A stretch of DNA of 19,481 nt from JBOHER01 sp050701115 (GCA_050701115.1 JBOHER010000461.1:1-19481); one strand, 5' to 3'. Counted from the first letter of the stretch, positions 7,243 through 15,492 are shown. Notes: generated by a model from the sequence alone, not told the origin. Numbers and translations: made by a program.

Positions 7243-8280
7243 GTGGACCAGATAGTGATCCCGGCCCCGAGTGCCGAAGCCCGAACCGAAGCCCTGACCC
7301 GCCTGGATGGCCTGGTCAAGCCACTCGGTGCGCTCGGCAGGCTGGAGGAGCTCGGCGCCTGGTTGAGTGCGGCGCATGGGGTGGTCCCCCCGCGGCCGAT
7401 CGACGAGGTGCGGGTGGTGGTGTTCGCGGGCGACCACGGCGTCAGCCGTAGCGCGGTGTCTGCCTACCCCCGCGAGATCACCGCGGCCATGGTGCGGGTG
7501 TTCCTTACCGGCACGAGCGGGGTGAACGTGCTCGCCCGGCAGGTCGGGGCGCGGGTGCGAGTGCTGGACATCGCGGTGGACGCCGACCTCGACGACGTGC
7601 CCGCCGAGGTGCTGGCCCACAAGATCCGCCGCGGGTCCGGCTCCATCGACGTCGAGGACGCGCTGGCGTCCGGAGAGGCGCGGCGATCCTTCGACGCGGG
7701 TCGCGCCATCGCCGACGCGGAGATCGAGGCCGGCGCCGACCTGCTGATCCCGGGCGACATGGGCATCGGCAACACCACGGTCGCCGCCGCGTTGGTGGCC
7801 GCCGTGCTCGGGTTGCCCGCCGAGGACGTGGTCGGCACCGGCACCGGGGTGGGCGAAGCAGGCCGTGCGCGCAAGGTTTCCGTGGTCCAATCGGCCATTG
7901 CGCGGGCAGGTGATCGGGTCGGCGTTCCCTTCGAGCTGCTGACCGCGCTGGGCAGCGCGTGCGCCGCGGCGACGGCCGGGTTCCTGGTGCAGGGCGCCGC
8001 CCGTGGCGTGCCGGTGCTGTTGGACGGGGTGTTCTCCGGTGCGGCTGCGCTGATCGCGCGCGAGATCGTCCCCGATGCGGTCGAGTGGTGGCTGGCCGGG
8101 CACCGCTCGACCGAGCCGTCCCAGGCGTATGCGCTCAAGGCGCTCGGGCTGCGACCGCTGCTGGACCTGGGCCTGCGCTTGGGCGAGGGCAGCGGCGCGG
8201 TGCAGGCGGTGCCGACGCTGCGCGCGGCACGGGCGATCCTGGCCGAGATGGGCTCGCTGGCCGACCTGGACCTCGGATGA
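7243..8280 (+). CDS. cobT: Nicotinate-nucleotide:dimethylbenzimidazole phosphoribosyltransferase (CobT)
   Basis: The product (345 aa, GTG start) makes alpha-ribazole phosphate from a lower-ligand base and nicotinate mononucleotide for the nucleotide loop. Family landmarks are VVFAGDHGVSRSAVSAYP, GDMGIGNTT, GTGTGVG, and the catalytic Glu315 in LRLGEGSGA, matching the Glu of Salmonella CobT. GGGAAG lies just before the GTG and overlaps the end of cobU. The last bases overlap the ATG of cobS (ATGA). It forms one transcript with cobU and cobS. Confidence 0.95.
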   Translation: MDQIVIPAPSAEARTEALTRLDGLVKPLGALGRLEELGAWLSAAHGVVPPRPIDEVRVVVFAGDHGVSRSAVSAYPREITAAMVRVFLTGTSGVNVLARQVGARVRVLDIAVDADLDDVPAEVLAHKIRRGSGSIDVEDALASGEARRSFDAGRAIADAEIEAGADLLIPGDMGIGNTTVAAALVAAVLGLPAEDVVGTGTGVGEAGRARKVSVVQSAIARAGDRVGVPFELLTALGSACAAATAGFLVQGAARGVPVLLDGVFSGAAALIAREIVPDAVEWWLAGHRSTEPSQAYALKALGLRPLLDLGLRLGEGSGAVQAVPTLRAARAILAEMGSLADLDLG

Positions 8281-9083
8281 AGGCACTGTCCGCCTCGGTG
8301 CGCGATCCGCTGCGGATGTCGGTAGGCACGCTGACCGCGTTGCCGGTGCCCGCGCCGGGCAGGATCGATGCTCGGGTGGCCGGTCGCGCGATGCTGCTCG
8401 CGCCGCTGGCCGCGCTGCCGCTCGCGGCGCTCGCCTGCGCCGTGGTTCTCTCCGGGGAGCTGATCGGCCTGCCGTCGCTGGTGACCGCGGCACTGGCCGT
8501 CGGTGCGGTCGGGTTGGGCTGCCGGGGCCTGCACCTGGACGGTTTGGCTGACACCGCGGACGGATTGAGCCGGGCGGGGCGGGCGGGTGCGCTCGGCGCA
8601 TCCTATGACCGGGCGCGGGCGCTGGAGATCATGCGCGAGGGCGATGTCGGCCCGATGGGGGTCGCGACGCTCGTGCTGGTGCTACTGGTGCAGGTCGCGG
8701 CGTTGTCCGGTGCCATCGCGGCGGGGCACGGGGTGTTCGCCGTTGGCGTCGCGGTGCTGATCGGCAGGCTGGTGCTGGCGGGATGTTGCGCGGACGGGAT
8801 ACCCGCCGCCCGCAAGGACGGCCTCGGCGGCACGGTCGCCGGGACGGTGGCGCGCTGGCAGGCTGGCAGCGCCCTGGTGGCCGGGATCGTGCTCACGTCG
8901 CTGGGTGCGGTCGTGGTGGGTCTGCCCTGGTGGCAGGGCGCACTCGGCGCAATGCTCGGGGTGGCTCTCGCCTGCGGGTTGCTGGCCCGGTGCGTGCGGC
9001 GGCTGGGCGGGATCACCGGCGACGTGCTCGGCGGCTGCGTCGAACTGGCCACGGTAGGCACACTGCTGGGGCTGAGCATGTAG
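8277..9083 (+). CDS. cobS: Adenosylcobinamide-GDP ribazoletransferase (cobalamin synthase, CobS/CobV)
   Basis: This 268-aa polytopic membrane enzyme joins AdoCbi-GDP with alpha-ribazole (phosphate), the last assembly step. The signature GLHLDGLADTADGL (about 84-97), with its acidic residues for Mg2+, is present, as are DGIPAARKDGLGG and the C-terminal GGITGDVLGG. The start overlaps cobT by four bases. It is the last gene of the cobUTS unit and is followed by a small hairpin. Confidence 0.94.
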   Translation: MKALSASVRDPLRMSVGTLTALPVPAPGRIDARVAGRAMLLAPLAALPLAALACAVVLSGELIGLPSLVTAALAVGAVGLGCRGLHLDGLADTADGLSRAGRAGALGASYDRARALEIMREGDVGPMGVATLVLVLLVQVAALSGAIAAGHGVFAVGVAVLIGRLVLAGCCADGIPAARKDGLGGTVAGTVARWQAGSALVAGIVLTSLGAVVVGLPWWQGALGAMLGVALACGLLARCVRRLGGITGDVLGGCVELATVGTLLGLSM

Positions 9084-9089
9084 GGCGCA

Positions 9090-9108
9090 TGTCCCCAATA
9101 TGGGGACA
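9090..9108 (+). terminator. Hairpin after cobS
   Basis: T plus GTCCCC (9090-9096) pairs with GGGGAC plus A (9102-9108) around AATAT, a perfect 7-bp stem beginning 7 nt after the cobS stop. There is no T-run, as is common in high-GC actinomycetes. Confidence 0.5.
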
Positions 9109-9258
9109 CTGGACGTCCCATCCTCCGCATTGGCGCTTCGCTGTACCCGGTCACCTGGTACGCCGTTCTGGTGGCAGGCTCCGGCGAGCTAACGCGGCAC
9201 GCCCGAGTACCGACTTCATGATCGAGGGCTGACGCGTATCACCACCAGGGAGGTCCCC
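9109..9258 (+). promoter_or_regulatory. Leader region of the homocysteine S-methyltransferase gene
   Basis: The 150-bp non-coding stretch contains an inverted repeat GTACC (9143-9147) / GGTAC (9157-9161) and ends with the ribosome site AGGGAGG (9247-9253). I do not recognise a cobalamin, SAM or SAH riboswitch core here. Confidence 0.3.
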
Positions 9259-10212
9259 GTGGCTCGCTACCGTGACTCGTTGCCCCAGCTGGCCGCTCGG
9301 ATCTTCCTGACCGACTCTGGCCTGGAGACCCACCTCATTTTCCACAAGGGCGTCGAACTGCCCGGCTTCGCGGCGTTCACGCTGCTGTCGGACGAGCACG
9401 GCACCGAGTTGCTTCGCGACTACTTCCGGGAGCACGCGGTGATCGCCGCCCAGCACGAAACCGGCTGTGTCCTCGAGTCACCGACCTGGCGGGCCAGCAC
9501 GGACTGGGGCGAGCGGCTGGGCTACGACGCCGAAGCGTTGGCTGAGGTCAACCGGAAGGCCATCGAGCTGCTCGTCAACCTCCGCGACGAGCTGGGCGAG
9601 GTGACGGGCCCGATCGTGATCAGCGGGAACATCGGGCCTCGCGGCGACGGGTACCAACCCGACGTACGGTTCACCGAGAACGAGGCGCGCGACTACCACC
9701 GACCGCAATTGGCGACGTTCGCAGGAACCGCAGCGGACCTGGCGACCGCATTGACGTTGACCACCGTCGCGGAGGCGGTCGGGATCGCCCGCGCCGCCGG
9801 GGACGTCGATATGCCGGTCGTGCTGTCGTTCACCGTCGAGACCAACGGGGTGCTACCGGATGGGACACGGCTCGCCGAGGCCATCTCGGCCGTCGACGAG
9901 GCAACCGACTCCTACCCCGCCTACTACATGATCAACTGTGCGCATCCCACCCATTTCGCCGATGCGATCGCCTCCTGCGAGGACTGGATGCCCAGGATCC
10001 GCGGCATCCGTGCCCACGCGTCCCGGATGAGCCACGCGGAACTCGACGCCGCGGAGGAACTCGATGACGGCGACCCGCTCGAACTGGGTGCGGAGTACGC
10101 CGCGTTGCGCGCGGAGCATCCCGGGCTCACCGTGCTCGGTGGCTGCTGCGGTACCGACGTCCGCCACGTGCGCGCGATCGCCGACGCCTGCCTGGCCAGT
10201 CAGCTCACCTGA
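9259..10212 (+). CDS. Homocysteine S-methyltransferase family protein
   Basis: The 317-aa, single-domain protein of the Zn-dependent S-methyltransferase family (MmuM/BHMT-like fold) moves a methyl group to homocysteine from donors such as S-methylmethionine. The Zn ligands are visible as Cys227 in INCAHP and Cys296-Cys297 in GGCCGTD. The N-terminal LTDSGLETHLIF matches the TDGG-type start of the family with Ser in place of the first Gly. GTG at 9259 is chosen from AGGGAGG five bases upstream. It lacks cobalamin-binding domains, so it is not MetH. It is flanked by B12 genes but has its own leader and ends at a convergent hairpin. The donor cannot be told from sequence. Confidence 0.88.
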   Translation: MARYRDSLPQLAARIFLTDSGLETHLIFHKGVELPGFAAFTLLSDEHGTELLRDYFREHAVIAAQHETGCVLESPTWRASTDWGERLGYDAEALAEVNRKAIELLVNLRDELGEVTGPIVISGNIGPRGDGYQPDVRFTENEARDYHRPQLATFAGTAADLATALTLTTVAEAVGIARAAGDVDMPVVLSFTVETNGVLPDGTRLAEAISAVDEATDSYPAYYMINCAHPTHFADAIASCEDWMPRIRGIRAHASRMSHAELDAAEELDDGDPLELGAEYAALRAEHPGLTVLGGCCGTDVRHVRAIADACLASQLT

Positions 10213-10217
10213 CAGCG

Positions 10218-10239
10218 GGAAACTCGCCTGCGACTTTCC
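10218..10239. terminator. Bidirectional terminator-like hairpin between the methyltransferase gene and cobC
   Basis: GGAAA (10218-10222) pairs with TTTCC (10235-10239), with a C/C mismatch, then TCG with CGA around a CCTG loop. The layout matches 3093-3114 position for position, and again sits in a 27-bp convergent gap. Confidence 0.65.
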
Positions 10240-11262
10240 TCAGCAGAGGGAGCGGCGGAGGGCGTCGAGGAAGCCGGTGGTGGTGGCACGGTCCCGCACC
10301 GCGATGCGCAGCCAGTCGGTGGACAGGCCGGGAAAGGTGTCGCCCCTGCGGACCGCGAAGCCCAGCTCGCGTAGCCGGCGCCGGACCCGCTCGCCGTCCG
10401 GCACGGTGATCAGCACGAACGGGGCGCGCGGGTTACCCGCCACCCGCACCCCCAACGCACGTAGGCCGTCAACGAGGAACGCCCGGTCAGCTTCCGCTGA
10501 GGTGGCCAGCGCATCGGCTTCGATTCCGGCATGTGCACTGCTGCAGGCGACGACCGCGATCGCGGCCAAGGTGGACACCGACCACGGGGGCTGCACGGCG
10601 CGCAGCTGCTCCACGAGCGTGGGATCACCGAGCACATACCCCGCTCGTAGTCCGGCGATACCCCACGTCTTGGTCAGGCTACGAACGACCAGCACACCGG
10701 GAACGCGCTGTCCCGCAAGGCTTTCCTGCTCACCCGGAACCGCGTCGGAGAAGGCTTCGTCGATCACCAGGATCCTGCCCGGCCGGCACAGTGCACGCAG
10801 CGTCCCTGCGGCGTGCAGCACGGACGTCGGGTTGGTCGGGTTGCCGACGACGACCAGGTCGGCGCGCTCCGGCACCGCGTGCGGGTTGAGGGTGAACCCG
10901 TCGTCGGCGGACAGGATGACCCGGTGCACCGGATGCCCCGCGGCCCGCAGGGCGGCCTCCGGTTCGGTGAACTGCGGATGCACGATCACCGCTGAGCGCG
11001 GCCGGAACGCGTTGGCCAGCAAGGAGAAGGCCTCGGCGGCGCCGGAGGTCACCAGCACGTCCTCGAGCGGGCGGCCGTGCCGGGCCGCGACCGCCTTGGT
11101 CGCTTCCCGCGGGTCCGGGTAAGCGGCGACGTCGTCGAGTCCGGCTTCCAGCTCACGGCGTAGCCAGGCAGGCGGCTTGGGCAGCCGGACGTTGACGGCG
11201 AGGTCCACCAGGCCGTCGGCGACGTCCTTGTCGCCGTGGTGCCACAGGTCGTACTCAGGCAT
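10240..11262 (-). CDS. cobC: CobC, PLP-dependent threonine-phosphate decarboxylase / aminotransferase class I-II
   Basis: The 340-aa fold-type I PLP enzyme likely produces aminopropanol phosphate from threonine phosphate for CobD. Motifs are YPDP (48-51), NPTNPT (141-146), VIDEAF with the PLP-binding Asp168, and the Schiff-base Lys198 in RSLTKTWG, with the phosphate-contacting GLRAGY after it. The N-terminal DLAVNVRLP resembles CobC/CobD decarboxylases. The ATG at 11262 overlaps the end of cobB by 8 bases; the open frame further upstream lies inside cobB and is not coding. The family also contains histidinol-phosphate transaminases, but context favours the cobalamin role. Confidence 0.88.
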   Translation of the reverse strand: MPEYDLWHHGDKDVADGLVDLAVNVRLPKPPAWLRRELEAGLDDVAAYPDPREATKAVAARHGRPLEDVLVTSGAAEAFSLLANAFRPRSAVIVHPQFTEPEAALRAAGHPVHRVILSADDGFTLNPHAVPERADLVVVGNPTNPTSVLHAAGTLRALCRPGRILVIDEAFSDAVPGEQESLAGQRVPGVLVVRSLTKTWGIAGLRAGYVLGDPTLVEQLRAVQPPWSVSTLAAIAVVACSSAHAGIEADALATSAEADRAFLVDGLRALGVRVAGNPRAPFVLITVPDGERVRRRLRELGFAVRRGDTFPGLSTDWLRIAVRDRATTTGFLDALRRSLC

Positions 11263-12631
11263 ATTCGCCCACAAGGCGCGGGGCGCGTGCGCGCGCGGCC
11301 GCGGCGAATCGGCCGGCGAGCTCCGGATGGCCCGCCCAGTGCACGTGCAGGTAGGAGGCGTGCAGGTTCGGTCCCGCGAACCCCTCCTCGGTGCTCCCCC
11401 AGCGCCAGGCGGCCTCGGCACCACGCACCGGCGTCACCTTGGTCCGATGGAACTCGTGCCCAGTGACGGTTTCACCTTGATGCGTAAGGACGTTCACGCT
11501 GGCCGCGCGCGCGGTGCGGTAACCGAGCGTGCGGCGCGCGGTCATCACCGCGGTGGCGTCCAGCACCCCGGTCATCGGCAGGCCGTCCAGCGTCCGGCAC
11601 AGATAGGTCAGACCGGCGCATTCGGCGACGACGGGAAGGTCCCGCTTGGTGGCGGCAACGATGGCGCGACACAGCGGCTCGTTGGCCGACAACGCTTCGG
11701 CATGTACCTCAGGGAAGCCTCCCCCGAAGTACAGGCCCGCGCAGTCATCCGGCAAGCGTTGGTCGACCAGCGGATCGATGTCGGTCACCTCGACACCTGC
11801 CGCGCGCAGCAGCTCGACGTTCTCCGTGTACCGAAAGGTGAAAGCCTGCCCCGCGGCGGCTGCGATCACGGTGCCATCGGCGCCCGGCGGCCTGACCAGG
11901 GCTTCCGCCGGATCCCAGGGCACTCCGGCCAGCGGCGCGGCATCCCGCGCGACCCTCAGCACCGCATCAAGATCGACCCCGGCGGAGATCCACGCCCGAA
12001 GCCGGGCCAGCATCGCGGTCGCTTCCCGCTCCCGCTCGCCGACTGGGACCAGCCCGAGGTGCCTGCTCGGGGAATGGATCCCGTCGGTCCTGCGCAGTGC
12101 GCCGAGCACCGGCACACCCAAGGAGCCCAGCGCGGCGCGCAGTTCGGTCTCGTGCCGCTCGGAGCCCAGCTTGTTCAGAATCACCCCGGCCAGCCGCACG
12201 CCCGGGTCATAGCTGGCGAACCCATGCACCATCGCCGCCACACTTCGCCCGGCCGCGCTGGCATCCACCACCAGCACCACCGGCGCGTCGATCAGGCGCG
12301 CCACGTGCGCGGTCGAGGCGAAGCCTGCGGTGCCCAACGCACCATCGAACAGGCCCATCACGCCTTCCACCACCGCGATGTCGGCTCCGGTCGCGCCGTG
12401 CAGAAACAGCGGGACGACCCGTTCCTCGGCCTGCAGGTAAGGATCCAGGTTGCGGCCGGGCCGCCCGGTGGCGAGCGCATGGTAGCTCGGGTCGATGTAG
12501 TCGGGGCCGACCTTGTGGCCGGACACCTCCAGCCCGCGATCCCGCAGCGCGGCCATCAGGCCGGTGGCCACCGTGGTCTTGCCGTTGCCCGATGCGGGCG
12601 CGGCGATCACCAACCGGGGCAGGCTCACCAT
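11255..12631 (-). CDS. cobB: Cobyrinic acid a,c-diamide synthase (CobB/CbiA)
   Basis: The product (458 aa) uses ATP and glutamine to amidate side chains a and c of cobyrinic acid or its hydrogenobyrinic counterpart. The N-terminal ATPase domain has P-loop ASGNGKTT (13-20), and VSGHKVGPDYIDPSYH (36-51) is diagnostic. VVEGVMGLFDG (88-98) is also characteristic. The glutaminase domain has the nucleophile Cys338 in VVAECAGLTYL and a C-terminal ASYLHVHWAGHP. The ATG at 12631 overlaps the end of cobO by 7 bases, and its end overlaps cobC. Confidence 0.96.
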   Translation of the reverse strand: MVSLPRLVIAAPASGNGKTTVATGLMAALRDRGLEVSGHKVGPDYIDPSYHALATGRPGRNLDPYLQAEERVVPLFLHGATGADIAVVEGVMGLFDGALGTAGFASTAHVARLIDAPVVLVVDASAAGRSVAAMVHGFASYDPGVRLAGVILNKLGSERHETELRAALGSLGVPVLGALRRTDGIHSPSRHLGLVPVGEREREATAMLARLRAWISAGVDLDAVLRVARDAAPLAGVPWDPAEALVRPPGADGTVIAAAAGQAFTFRYTENVELLRAAGVEVTDIDPLVDQRLPDDCAGLYFGGGFPEVHAEALSANEPLCRAIVAATKRDLPVVAECAGLTYLCRTLDGLPMTGVLDATAVMTARRTLGYRTARAASVNVLTHQGETVTGHEFHRTKVTPVRGAEAAWRWGSTEEGFAGPNLHASYLHVHWAGHPELAGRFAAAARARAPRLVGEYA

Positions 12632-13239
12632 TCGATCCCCCGCTGACCCTTCTGGCCTGCGTCCATCGGGTGCTTGACCTTGGTCATCTGCACCACGAGG
12701 TCGGCGGCCTCGATCAGCTTGGCCGGAGCGTTGCGCCCGGTGATCACCACATGCTGGCGGCCGGGACGATAACGGAGCACGTCAACGACCTCGTCGGTGT
12801 CGATCCAGCCCCAGTGCAGCGGGTAGCTGAACTCGTCCAGCACGTAGAAGTCGTGTCTGCCATCGGCGATCCTGCGCTTGATCTCCGCCCAGCCCTCGCG
12901 GGCGTTCGCTGCGTGGTCCTCCTCGCTGCCTTGCTTGCGCGACCAGCTCCAACCCTCGCCCATCTTGTGCCACTCGACGGGGCCGCCCTGACCGGTCCGC
13001 TCGTGCAGTTCACCAAGCGCGCGAAACGCGGACTCCTCGCCGACCCGCCACTTCGCCGACTTGACGAACTGGAACACCCCGATCGACCAACCCTGGTTCC
13101 ACGCGCGCAGCGCCATCCCGAACGCGGCCGTGGACTTGCCCTTCATCTCGCCGGTGTGCACCGCGAGAATGGGCCGGTTGCGGCGCTGCCGGGTGGTCAA
13201 CCCGTCATTCGGTACGACCTCTGGTTTTCCCTGCGGCAT
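12625..13239 (-). CDS. cobO: Corrinoid adenosyltransferase (CobO/BtuR/CobA type)
   Basis: This 204-aa protein transfers the adenosyl group of ATP to the cobalt of a reduced corrinoid. The N-terminal P-loop GEMKGKST (30-37) is preceded by RPILAVHT, as in CobA/BtuR. KWRVGEESAF, FYVLDEFSYPLHWGW (Walker B) and VVITGRNAP also fit. It starts at 13239, the same base that ends the chelatase stop codon, and overlaps cobB by 7 bases, so the genes are translationally linked. Confidence 0.95.
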   Translation of the reverse strand: MPQGKPEVVPNDGLTTRQRRNRPILAVHTGEMKGKSTAAFGMALRAWNQGWSIGVFQFVKSAKWRVGEESAFRALGELHERTGQGGPVEWHKMGEGWSWSRKQGSEEDHAANAREGWAEIKRRIADGRHDFYVLDEFSYPLHWGWIDTDEVVDVLRYRPGRQHVVITGRNAPAKLIEAADLVVQMTKVKHPMDAGQKGQRGIEW

Positions 13240-15227
13240 CAGGCTGTGTCCAATCTGCGCGTCGTCCGTGCGCGCACTTCTCCGGCCAGTGCGTCCGCTG
13301 CGACCTCGCCGAGTGGCACGTGCTCGCCGCCAAGCCGCGCGGCCAACTCGGCGGCAAGCCCGAGTCGCATCCGTCCTGTCTCGCAGTCCATCACCACGCT
13401 GGCCACCCCGGCCGAGGCGAGCAGTCCTGCCGCCGCGTGCGAACGGGCCACCGCATCGGCGCCATGGGTTGCGCGCCCGTCGGTCACCACCACCAGCAGC
13501 GGCCGCCGACGAGGATCGCGCACCGACTCCACGCGCAGCGCCTCGGCCGCCTTCAGCAAGCCTTCCGCCAGCGGGGTCCGGCCGCCGGTAGGCAGCCCTT
13601 CCAGCCGGGCGGCCGCCGCCTCCACGCTCGCTGTGGGCGGCAACGCCAGCGTGGCTTCGTTGCCGCGGAAGGCCACCATGCCGACCTTGTCCCTGCGCTG
13701 GTAGGCGTCCAGCAGCAGGGACAGCACCGCGGACTTGACTTCACGCATGCGCTGCCGGGCTCCCATCGATCCGGAGGCATCGACGCAGAACAGCACAAGG
13801 TTGCCCTCCCGGCCTTCGCGCAGCGCGAAGCGCAGATCTTGCGGTTTGAGGCGCAGACCCGCCCCGGTGCGCCCCCGCGCCAGCTGATGCGGGGCCGCCG
13901 CGTACACGGTTGCCACCAGGTTCGGGGCGCCCGACCGTACGCCGGGCGGCTGCACACCGATGGTGCGGCCGGTGTCGGTGATCGCGCGGGAGCGCTTGCC
14001 GTGCTCACCGGCCCCGTGACCCGCCACGGTGAACAACCGCGCCCGGTACGGCTGACCGGACCCCACCGTCCGCTCGTGTTGGCCGTTCCCGGCGCCGAGT
14101 TGGCCCCCCGCGTCACTGGGTTGGCCGTTCCCGGCGCCGAGTTGGCCCCCCGCGGACGGTTCGTCGGCACCCGAGCCGGGTCCGTCGTCGTCGGGTCCTT
14201 GCGGCGGCTCTGGGGGGTGTTCGGCGTTGGACAGCGCCTGATCCAGCTGATCTTCGTCGATGCCTGGTGCGTCGAACGGATTCCTGCGGCGCCGGTGCGG
14301 CAACGCGAGCCGGGCGGCGACCCTGATGTCGGAGGTGGTGACGTCCCCGCGACCGGCCCAGGCGGCGTGGGCGACCGCGGCGCGGGCGGTGACGATGTCC
14401 GCCCGCATGCCGTCGACCTCGAAGGACGCGCACACCTCGGCGATCCGCAGCAGGGCGTCGTCGGACAGCCGGACCGAGGGCAGCAGGCGTTGGGCATCCT
14501 TGATGCCGACGGCGAGTTCGGCCTCCGCGTCGGCGTACCCGGCGGCAAACCCATCCGGGTCGGCCTCATAAGCCAGCCGCCTCCTGACGACTTCCACCCG
14601 TTCGGACGGCTCACGGCTGGTGGCCACCTCGACGGTCAGGCCGAAGCGGTCGAGCAACTGCGGGCGTAGCTCGCCTTCCTCGGGGTTCATGGTGCCGATC
14701 AGCACGAACCGGGCCGCATGGGAGACCGAAACGCCTTCCCGTTCGACGGTGGAGCGCCCCATTGCCGCCGCGTCCAGCAGCACGTCCACCAGGTGATCGT
14801 GCAGCAGGTTGACCTCGTCCACATAGAGCAGCCCCCGGTGCGCCGCGGCTAGCAGTCCCGGCTGGTAATCGGTGACGCCTTCGCCGAGTGCACGTTCCAG
14901 GTTGAGCGAGCCGACCACGCGATCCTCTGCGGCCCCGACCGGCAGCTCGACCAGCCGGGCCGGACGTCGGTGCCCCGCGGCGTTCGCGGTGTGCGGGCCA
15001 TCAGGGCAAGTGGGGTCCGGCGCTGCGGGGTCGCAGGAGAATCGGCACGAATCCACCACATCCACCTGCGGCAGCAGGCCGGCCAACGCCCGGACCATGG
15101 TCGACTTGGCGGTGCCCTTCTCGCCGCGAACGAGAACCCCACCGACGGCGGGCGACACGGCGGACAGGACCAGCGCGAGGCGGAGGTCGGCCATCCCGAC
15201 GACAGCGGTGAACGGGAACGGTCGCAC
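13239..15227 (-). CDS. Fused ChlI/ChlD-type Mg/Co-chelatase subunit (AAA+ plus VWA)
   Basis: The 662-aa protein joins the AAA+ motor and the integrin-I (VWA) domain of chelatases in one chain, as in the actinobacterial cobaltochelatase partner of CobN. Walker A is GEKGTAKST (35-43), Walker B LLYVDEVN (about 133-140), and the arginine-finger-type region is PQLLDRFGL. An acidic, Pro/Gly/Gln-rich linker near residues 350-400 holds an in-frame duplication. The VWA MIDAS motif DASGS is at 483-487. C61, C65 and C74 form a possible metal-binding cluster. The start at 15227 (GTG, MRPFPFTAVVGM) has AAGGAG five bases upstream, whereas the longer frame to 15389 covers a riboswitch-like leader. CobN is not in the window. 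It heads the unit with cobO, cobB and cobC. Confidence 0.9.
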   Translation of the reverse strand: MRPFPFTAVVGMADLRLALVLSAVSPAVGGVLVRGEKGTAKSTMVRALAGLLPQVDVVDSCRFSCDPAAPDPTCPDGPHTANAAGHRRPARLVELPVGAAEDRVVGSLNLERALGEGVTDYQPGLLAAAHRGLLYVDEVNLLHDHLVDVLLDAAAMGRSTVEREGVSVSHAARFVLIGTMNPEEGELRPQLLDRFGLTVEVATSREPSERVEVVRRRLAYEADPDGFAAGYADAEAELAVGIKDAQRLLPSVRLSDDALLRIAEVCASFEVDGMRADIVTARAAVAHAAWAGRGDVTTSDIRVAARLALPHRRRRNPFDAPGIDEDQLDQALSNAEHPPEPPQGPDDDGPGSGADEPSAGGQLGAGNGQPSDAGGQLGAGNGQHERTVGSGQPYRARLFTVAGHGAGEHGKRSRAITDTGRTIGVQPPGVRSGAPNLVATVYAAAPHQLARGRTGAGLRLKPQDLRFALREGREGNLVLFCVDASGSMGARQRMREVKSAVLSLLLDAYQRRDKVGMVAFRGNEATLALPPTASVEAAAARLEGLPTGGRTPLAEGLLKAAEALRVESVRDPRRRPLLVVVTDGRATHGADAVARSHAAAGLLASAGVASVVMDCETGRMRLGLAAELAARLGGEHVPLGEVAADALAGEVRARTTRRLDTA
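14078..14154 (-). repeat. In-frame tandem duplication within the chelatase linker
   Basis: A 35-nt sequence at 14078-14112 is repeated exactly at 14120-14154, a 42-nt period (14 codons), giving two copies of AGGQLGAGNGQ in the linker between the AAA+ and VWA domains. The repeat keeps frame and probably only changes linker length. Confidence 0.85.
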
Positions 15228-15279
15228 ACAGGCTCCTTCGCTATCAGCGGGTATCCACGCCCACTCAGCTCGGCCACGC

Positions 15280-15294
15280 CCGGGAGATCCCCGG
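15280..15294 (-). promoter_or_regulatory. Small hairpin in the chelatase leader, possible expression platform
   Basis: CCGGG (15280-15284) pairs with CCCGG (15290-15294) around a 5-nt loop, between the riboswitch-like core and the ribosome site of the chelatase gene. It may be part of the switch that controls this transcript. Confidence 0.3.
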
Positions 15295-15299
15295 CACAG

Positions 15300-15450
15300 G
15301 CAACGACCTCCGACGTTCTGGCTCCCGGTCTGCTGACCGGTCACAGTACCTAATTCGCGACTCCGAATCAGACACCGGGACTGTGCCATCGGGATTCGCG
15401 CCCTGCCTCACAGGGGAGGGCTGCTCACCAGGTTCCCCGACTACCGTCGG
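15300..15450 (-). promoter_or_regulatory. Probable second cobalamin riboswitch, upstream of the chelatase operon
   Basis: Read on the minus strand, the leader contains ACTGTGACCGGTC, the loop AGCA, GACCGGGAGCCAGAACG (about 15345-15312). This parallels ACTGTAACC...CGGGAGTCAGACC of the first riboswitch. Upstream are GTCCCGGTG...GATTCGGAG (about 15381-15361) and GGGGAACCTGGTGA (about 15440-15427), either of which may be the GGTG element. CGCGA/TCGCG can close an intervening stem. The core is more divergent than at 1938-2046, with extra bases before ACTGTGA, so the assignment is tentative. If correct, cobalamin represses chelatase, cobO, cobB and cobC. Confidence 0.55.
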
Positions 15451-15462
15451 CGGGCATCATCC

Positions 15463-15489
15463 CACACCGCACCCGCACGGTGGGGTGTG
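15463..15489 (-). terminator. Strong hairpin after the lipoprotein gene
   Basis: CACACC (15463-15468) pairs with GGTGTG (15484-15489), then a G/G mismatch, then CACC (15470-15473) with GGTG (15479-15482) around a 5-nt loop. It starts 3 nt past the lipoprotein stop and separates it from the chelatase leader. There is no T-run. Confidence 0.55.
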
Positions 15490-15492
15490 CTC

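Noticed and set aside
7228..8601. 457-codon minus-strand open frame opposite cobT
   Set aside because: Shadow of cobT/cobS; no recognisable domain and Arg/Pro-rich composition.
9109..9258. A possible SAM, SAH or cobalamin riboswitch before the methyltransferase gene
   Set aside because: No conserved core of these families could be aligned by eye; only a short inverted repeat is present.
14078..14154. Two-copy repeat considered as a CRISPR-like array
   Set aside because: Only two copies with a 7-nt spacer, in frame inside a protein linker.
12097..14669. Long plus-strand frames opposite cobB, cobO and the chelatase gene
   Set aside because: They are antisense shadows of genes with complete catalytic motifs.
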